From: CAKUFA01 sp963618735
GTDB lineage: Bacteria; Bacillota; Clostridia; Christensenellales; Aristaeellaceae
Direction of reading: 5' to 3'
Assembly (NCBI GenBank): GCA_963618735.1
Contig: CAVEUM010000009.1
Coordinates: 16,705-80,704 of the forward strand
Length of the DNA stretch: 64,000 bases
The notes below the pieces were generated by a model. It was given only the letters and a program-made list of their open reading frames with translations. It did no database searches and was not told the DNA's origin. Positions 59,637 through 64,000 of this stretch are shown here, in pieces. The translations under genes and the position numbers were made by a program. Numbering within the stretch: position 1 is the first letter of the stretch; the number at the start of each line of letters is the position of its first letter.

Positions 59637-59859
59637 AATCGTTCATGATATGACCACATGGGGAACGCCCGCCTGTGGTATCTTCTGCGGCATTATTGGC
59701 GCAATTGTTGCCGTTCTGCTGTTGACTGTCGGCTTCTGGAAAACAGTGCTGGTCGCTTTGCTGTGCGCAGCAGGCGCGTTCATCGGCGGCGTGAAGGATA
59801 AGCAGGCGTTTATCAAAAACGCGGTGAACAAGATCTTCCCGCCTAAGGATACCCTTTGA
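59620..59859 (+). CDS. DUF2273 small membrane protein
   Basis: 79 aa starting MKSLNEIVHDMTTWGTPACG, with AGGAGG upstream, overlapping the amaP end by 17 bases. Two membrane helices (GIFCGIIGAIVAVLLLTVGFW and TVLVALLCAAGAFIGG) and the following KDKQAF match DUF2273, a regular partner of Asp23/AmaP. It likely forms part of the same membrane complex; function is unknown. Confidence 0.92.
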   Translation: MKSLNEIVHDMTTWGTPACGIFCGIIGAIVAVLLLTVGFWKTVLVALLCAAGAFIGGVKDKQAFIKNAVNKIFPPKDTL

Positions 59860-59894
59860 AATTTGAAAACATGAAAGAACGGAGTGCTTGACTT

Positions 59895-60350
59895 ATGGCA
59901 CGATCGACTGCTCGGGCAGCGGCAATGCAGATGATTTTTGAACACGTTTCCGGCGGTGAAGGCGGCGAGGAGACCCTCCAGATGGTCTATGATGAGCTGC
60001 GCGAGGAAACGGCTAACGACAACGAGCCTGTAAGAGAAAACGAGCCTGGCAAGGGCGATCGCAGCTATATCGATGAGGTGCTCAGCGGCGTGTTGGATCA
60101 TCTGGATGAGCTGGATGAGAAAATTGCTGCTGCCAGCCGTGGCTGGACCATTGAACGTATGCCGCGGGTTGACTTGACCATTCTGCGTCTGGCCTGCTGG
60201 GAAATCCTCTATCGGGATGACGTTCCCGGCAGTGTGGCCATCAATGAGGCTGTGGAGCTGGCTAACCGTTATTCTGACCCGGATAACAGCAGCCGCTTTA
60301 TCAATGGCGTACTGGGCACCATCCTGCGTGAAAAAGAGGCGCAGGCATGA
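59895..60350 (+). CDS. nusB: Transcription antitermination factor NusB
   Basis: 151 aa. The helical NusB fold shows RAAAMQMIFEHVSGG at the N-terminus and VDLTILRLACWEILYRDDVPGSVAINEAVELANRYSD at the core, with FINGVLG near the end. NusB with NusE binds boxA in rRNA leaders. A Glu/Asn-rich insertion (ETANDNEPVRENEPGKGD) lies in the middle. Its stop overlaps the TsaD-like start. Confidence 0.95.
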   Translation: MARSTARAAAMQMIFEHVSGGEGGEETLQMVYDELREETANDNEPVRENEPGKGDRSYIDEVLSGVLDHLDELDEKIAAASRGWTIERMPRVDLTILRLACWEILYRDDVPGSVAINEAVELANRYSDPDNSSRFINGVLGTILREKEAQA

Positions 60351-61309
60351 CGGCAGATGTAGTCATCGGACTGGACACCAGCTGCTACACCACGTCTGCC
60401 GCTGCAGTGACAACGGATGGTCAGGTGATCATCTCCAGTCGAAAGCTCCTGCCTGTGCCGGAAGGCCAGCGGGGACTAAGACAGAGTGACATGGTGTTCA
60501 TTCATACCAAGCAGCTTCCTGAACGAATTCAGGAGATGGCGGAAGCAATCAAGGGCTTTCGAGTGGTTGCTGTGTGTGCATCGCGCTATCCGCGGGATGA
60601 TGAAAGTTCGTATATGCCTGCATTTCAGGTAGGGGATGCTCAGGCACGCAGCTTGGCTGCGGTGCTTGGCGTCCCTTGCTTTGCATGTAGCCATCAGCGC
60701 GGGCACATTCGCGCGGCTATGGTGGATAGCGGCATTGAAAGCGGCAATATGTTGGCAGTGCATCTGTCAGGCGGCACCACGGAAGTGCTGTCAGTGGAAG
60801 AAGGCAAGCTAACGCTGCTGGGCGGCTCTCTTGATTTGCACGCTGGGCAACTGGTAGATCGCACAGGCGTTGCCATGGGACTTCCGTTCCCTGCAGGCCC
60901 TCATTTGGAAGAGCTTGCCTGGAAAGGCGAGAGCAAAGCCCTGCTTCCTACGAGCATGGAGAAGGATGGCCTGTGGTGCCATCTTTCCGGGGCGGAAACG
61001 CAAGTGCAGCGCTGGATTGCAGCGTCTGCCATGTCCAGAGAAAACATTGCCATGGAAGTTTATGACGTGCTTGCACGTTCTGTGGCAAGGATGATTCTTC
61101 AGGCAAGCAGGCAGACGGGCATTCGCCAAGTGCTGATTGCTGGCGGTGTGGCTTCGTCTGCACTGTTCAGAAAGCTCGTAACGGAGCGTATCCACAAGAA
61201 GGACATTCATTTCCGCGTTTGCTTTGGCAAGCCGGAATATAGCGGCGATAACGCGGTGGGAGTGGCTCTCATTGGTGCCGACCGTATGAAGGCCGGCGAA
61301 AACGCCTGA
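60347..61309 (+). CDS. TsaD/Kae1-like paralogue
   Basis: 320 aa of the ASKHA fold related to TsaD, which makes threonylcarbamoyladenosine. LDTSCYTTSAAAV corresponds to the TsaD N-terminal segment, CFACSHQRGHIRAA keeps the HxxxH metal pair, and VHLSGGTTEVLSV and LIAGGVASSALFRK follow. It is shorter and more divergent than typical TsaD, and this position (after nusB, before folD) is where many Clostridia carry a second 'O-sialoglycoprotein endopeptidase' copy. A true TsaD is expected elsewhere in the genome. The role of the paralogue is unknown. Confidence 0.85.
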   Translation: MTADVVIGLDTSCYTTSAAAVTTDGQVIISSRKLLPVPEGQRGLRQSDMVFIHTKQLPERIQEMAEAIKGFRVVAVCASRYPRDDESSYMPAFQVGDAQARSLAAVLGVPCFACSHQRGHIRAAMVDSGIESGNMLAVHLSGGTTEVLSVEEGKLTLLGGSLDLHAGQLVDRTGVAMGLPFPAGPHLEELAWKGESKALLPTSMEKDGLWCHLSGAETQVQRWIAASAMSRENIAMEVYDVLARSVARMILQASRQTGIRQVLIAGGVASSALFRKLVTERIHKKDIHFRVCFGKPEYSGDNAVGVALIGADRMKAGENA

Positions 61310-61345
61310 GTTCAGTGAAGGAAAACGTAGGACGGAGGGATAGCA

Positions 61346-62194
61346 ATGGCTGCACAGCTCTTGGATGGCAAGCTTATGGCCACAGAGACGCGTGAAGAAG
61401 TTGCCGGAAAGGTTGCGAAACTGAAGGAACAGGGGATTTGCCCCGGCCTGGCTGTTATTCTCGTGGGTGAAGATCCTGCCAGCCAGATTTATGTTCGCAA
61501 CAAGGAAAAAGCCTGCGAAGCTGCGGGCATCTACTCTCTGACCCTTCGCTTGCCGGAAAGTACCACGCAGGAGGCACTGGAAGAAAAAATTCAGGAACTG
61601 AATGATGATCCTAAGATTCACGGCATTCTGGTGCAGCTGCCTTTGCCGTCTCAATTGAATGAAACAGAAGCCCTGGCAGCGATTCGTCCTGAAAAGGATG
61701 TGGACGGTTTCCATGTGCAGAATGCGGGCAAGCTTTTCACAGGACAGGAAGGCGTGGTTCCGTGTACGCCGAAGGGCGCCATGGAAATGCTGAAGCGTAC
61801 AGGGATTGACCTCAGCGGCAAGGAAGCTGTGGTGATCGGACGCAGCAACATTGTGGGCAAACCCATGGCCATGCTGCTTTTGAACGCGAATTGCACGGTG
61901 ACCATGTGCCACAGCCGCACAGCCAACTTATCGGAGCATACCAGACGTGCAGACATTCTGGTGGCAGCTGTAGGCAAGCCGCATTTTGTTACCGCTGATA
62001 TGGTGAAGCCTGGTGCGGTGGTCATTGACGTGGGCATCAACCGCGTGGATGGTAAGGTGGTGGGCGATGTGGACTTTGACGCAGTCAGGGAAGTTGCATC
62101 GTGGATTACGCCTGTGCCTGGCGGCGTAGGGCGCATGACCATTGCCATGCTGATGGAAAACACTGTGGAAGCTGCAGAGAGGCAGGCTCAATAA
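61346..62194 (+). CDS. folD: Bifunctional methylene-THF dehydrogenase/cyclohydrolase
   Basis: 282 aa. It converts methylene-THF to formyl-THF, linking to the fhs product. YVRNKEKACEAAGI holds the catalytic Lys/Tyr region, GILVQLPLPSQLNE and VDGFHVQNAGKLF are conserved, and VVIGRSNIVGKPMAMLLL is the NADP-binding fold. The stop overlaps the xseA start (TAATG). Confidence 0.96.
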   Translation: MAAQLLDGKLMATETREEVAGKVAKLKEQGICPGLAVILVGEDPASQIYVRNKEKACEAAGIYSLTLRLPESTTQEALEEKIQELNDDPKIHGILVQLPLPSQLNETEALAAIRPEKDVDGFHVQNAGKLFTGQEGVVPCTPKGAMEMLKRTGIDLSGKEAVVIGRSNIVGKPMAMLLLNANCTVTMCHSRTANLSEHTRRADILVAAVGKPHFVTADMVKPGAVVIDVGINRVDGKVVGDVDFDAVREVASWITPVPGGVGRMTIAMLMENTVEAAERQAQ

Positions 62195-63456
62195 TGGACG
62201 AATGGATCTTTGAAGTCAGTGACCTGAATGAGTACGTTCGTCAGGTGCTGGGGACTGATCCTTTGCTTCGCAGGCTGCGTTTGAGGGGCGAAATTAGCAA
62301 TTTCAAGCGCCATTCATCCGGACACTGGTATTTTACCCTGAAGGATGAACGCTGCCGTGTGGCGTGTGTTATGTTTCGGCAAAACGCCATGCGGATGAGC
62401 GTACGTCCGACGGACGGTATGCGGGTGATTGTTTCAGGCAGTGTGAGCCTGTACCCGGAAAGCGGAACGTATCAGTTCTATGCGGAGTCCATGCGGCCTG
62501 AGGGTCAAGGTTCCCTGTTCCAGCAATTTGAAGCATTGAAAGCCAAGCTGGAAGCGCAGGGACTGTTTGATTCATCTCGAAAAAAGCCACTGCCCATGCG
62601 ACCGAAAAAGATTGCGGTGGTTACGGCCAGGACAGGTGCTGTCTTGCAGGATATCCGCAGAGTTTCTGCCGCAAGAGATCCCGGCGTTCCGCTTGTGCTG
62701 CTGCCAGTCAAGGTGCAGGGCGAGGGTGCGGCAGAGGAAATTGCCCGTGCTATCGCCAAGGCTGGAACGCTCCCGGATATAGACGTGATCATCGTTGGCC
62801 GAGGCGGCGGTTCCATGGAGGATTTGTGGGCCTTTAATGAGGAAAAGGTGGCTCGCGCCATTGCGGCCTGTCCCATTCCTGTCATATCTGCTGTGGGCCA
62901 TGAAACAGATTTTACGATTGCTGACTTTGTGGCAGATGCCCGTGCGTCTACGCCATCCAATGCGGCAGAAATGGCTGTGCCGGATCGCAAAGAGACGCTG
63001 GAGGCGATTGATTTGCTGAGGCGTCATCTGTATCAGCAGACGGAGAGCAGCATTCAGCGCAGACGGATCCAGCTGCTAAAGGCAGTGCATCAACTGGAGG
63101 CGCAAAAGCCGGAAAAGCGCATCAGCGATACCCTGCAGAAGCTTGCAGTCTGTGAAACGCGGCTGCAGCGGGCAGCGGAAAACCGAATTTCTGCCTATAG
63201 GCCGCAGCTGGCATTGCAGAGGGTTCGACTGGATCATGCCGTGGATACGGGCATTCATCGTCAGCAGGTTCGCCTGGACAAAATAAAGACCAGCTTGAAA
63301 GCTATGGATCCTCAAAAGGTTCTTGGCCGTGGCTATGCCATGGTGACAGATCGAGATGGCAAGCTCATCAGCAGCGTCACGGCTGTGGGGCGGGATCCTG
63401 TGGCACTGCGTTTTCAGGATGGCCGCGTAACGGTAAAACGTGTTGAGGAGAGTTGA
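62194..63456 (+). CDS. xseA: Exodeoxyribonuclease VII large subunit
   Basis: 420 aa. The N-terminal OB fold reads LRGEISNFKRHSSGHWYFTLKD; the catalytic domain has KKIAVVTARTGAVLQDI, IIVGRGGGSMEDLWAFNEE and ISAVGHETDFTIADFVADARASTP, and a long coiled coil follows. It degrades single-stranded DNA with XseB, encoded immediately downstream. Confidence 0.96.
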   Translation: MDEWIFEVSDLNEYVRQVLGTDPLLRRLRLRGEISNFKRHSSGHWYFTLKDERCRVACVMFRQNAMRMSVRPTDGMRVIVSGSVSLYPESGTYQFYAESMRPEGQGSLFQQFEALKAKLEAQGLFDSSRKKPLPMRPKKIAVVTARTGAVLQDIRRVSAARDPGVPLVLLPVKVQGEGAAEEIARAIAKAGTLPDIDVIIVGRGGGSMEDLWAFNEEKVARAIAACPIPVISAVGHETDFTIADFVADARASTPSNAAEMAVPDRKETLEAIDLLRRHLYQQTESSIQRRRIQLLKAVHQLEAQKPEKRISDTLQKLAVCETRLQRAAENRISAYRPQLALQRVRLDHAVDTGIHRQQVRLDKIKTSLKAMDPQKVLGRGYAMVTDRDGKLISSVTAVGRDPVALRFQDGRVTVKRVEES

Positions 63457-63458
63457 AG

Positions 63459-63698
63459 ATGGCAACAAAGAAGAAAATGACTTTCGAGGATCAACTAAAC
63501 GCCCTAGAGCAACTCATTGCCAACATGGAAAATGGCGAAATGCCCCTGGAGGACTCGCTGCGTGCATATGAGGACGGCATGAAGATGGCGGAGCAGCTGG
63601 AGAAAGAACTGCAGACCGCCACGCAAAGGCTTACGGTGCTTCGTAAGAATGCCGCCGGCGAAGATGTGGAAGTCCCCATCGAGGAGGATGAGCCATGA
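63459..63698 (+). CDS. xseB: Exodeoxyribonuclease VII small subunit
   Basis: 79 aa starting MATKKKMTFEDQLNALEQLI, with GAGGAGA upstream. Helical hairpin with LEQLIANMENGEMPLEDSLRAYEDGM, the full XseB signature. Its acidic end overlaps the ispA start (ATGA), so translation is coupled. Confidence 0.95.
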   Translation: MATKKKMTFEDQLNALEQLIANMENGEMPLEDSLRAYEDGMKMAEQLEKELQTATQRLTVLRKNAAGEDVEVPIEEDEP

Positions 63699-64000
63699 AG
63701 ACACCTGCGGAATACGCCGCATTGGTGGAAGAAGCTCTGCCGAAGCAATTGCGGAGCCTGGGCGATATCCCGTCGATTCTGCTGGAAGCCATGTCCTATT
63801 CGCTGGAGGCTGGCGGCAAGCGGCTTCGTCCTATGCTGCTTCTGGCGGCTGGGGATGTGATGGGGGCGGACATCGCAAAGCTGATGCCCTACGCATGTGC
63901 TCTGGAAATGATTCACACCTATAGCCTGATTCATGATGATCTCCCTGCAATGGATAATGATGACCTTCGCCGAGGACGCCCCACCAATCATGTGGTGTAC
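63695..64000 (+). CDS. ispA: Polyprenyl (farnesyl) diphosphate synthase, N-terminal part
   Basis: The first 102 codons are in the window and the frame runs off the right edge. MSYSLEAGGKRLRPMLLLAAG holds the first conserved basic region, and SLIHDDLPAMDNDDLRRGRPT is the first aspartate-rich motif (DDxxxxD) for magnesium-diphosphate binding. Its position after xseAB matches ispA in Bacillota. The product chain length cannot be judged from this part. Confidence 0.93.
   Translation, partial: MKTPAEYAALVEEALPKQLRSLGDIPSILLEAMSYSLEAGGKRLRPMLLLAAGDVMGADIAKLMPYACALEMIHTYSLIHDDLPAMDNDDLRRGRPTNHVVY

Overview
The window looks like chromosomal DNA of an anaerobic Bacillota (Clostridia-type) bacterium of moderate GC content. 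The evidence is a consensus CIRCE operator before groES-groEL, a T-box leader before hisS-aspS, HPr kinase, an Asp23/AmaP/DUF2273 cluster, NfnAB, formate-THF ligase, AbrB, and the order nusB - TsaD-like - folD - xseA - xseB - ispA. No phage, plasmid, insertion sequence or CRISPR array was seen. No sporulation gene was seen beside the Asp23 cluster, where Clostridia often carry spoIIIA. The species cannot be named from this.

Layout. 1-5.46 kb: an operon with the end of a tartronate-semialdehyde-reductase-like gene, an esterase, DUF1116 (AllG-like), FdrA (AllF-like), a 61-aa FdrA-domain protein and a divergent acetate-kinase homologue. 5.46-6.0 kb: a scar of three broken genes (MarR, GH3 and LytTR fragments). 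6.2-7.5 kb: a MarR regulator, a secreted PPOX-like protein with two perfect 17-bp operators on its promoter, and tRNA-Ala. 7.5-18.7 kb: pyridoxal-kinase-like, ACT and PFL-like proteins, a five-gene minus-strand operon ending in a galM-like gene, a YugP-like protein without its zinc site, oligoendopeptidase F, tRNA-Ser, GNAT and Nudix. 18.8-26.5 kb: a 1471-aa surface protein, NAD kinase and nfnAB. 26.5-34.5 kb (mostly minus): recX, a serine hydrolase, lgt, a TM2 protein, 6S RNA, a TPM/zinc-ribbon pair and a GH3 glycosidase. 34.6-44.4 kb: HAD phosphatase, hprK, ROK kinase, rRNA methyltransferase, a broken solute-binding protein gene, acyl-ACP thioesterase, AbrB, mutY and groESL. 44.5-50.9 kb: an F-type ATP synthase operon. 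51-64 kb: serine hydrolase, GNAT, fhs, T-box-hisS-aspS, envelope stress genes, then nusB to ispA, which runs off the window.

The most unusual feature is the ATP synthase operon. It has no separate atpH. The alpha-subunit gene instead carries the delta C-terminal domain fused in frame to its N-terminus, and no delta N-terminal domain is visible. The c subunit has a signal-peptide-like leader and an acidic linker, and the a subunit has RLFGA where RLFGN is usual.

The second candidate system is the first operon. Its AllF/AllG-like proteins belong to the family that phosphorolyses oxalurate in E. coli, but the usual carbamate kinase is replaced by an acetate-kinase-fold protein with altered substrate-site residues. 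This suggests a fermentative pathway that makes an acyl- or carbamoyl-phosphate and then ATP. Start codons were chosen from Shine-Dalgarno spacing, and all homology statements come from reading motifs, not from searches.
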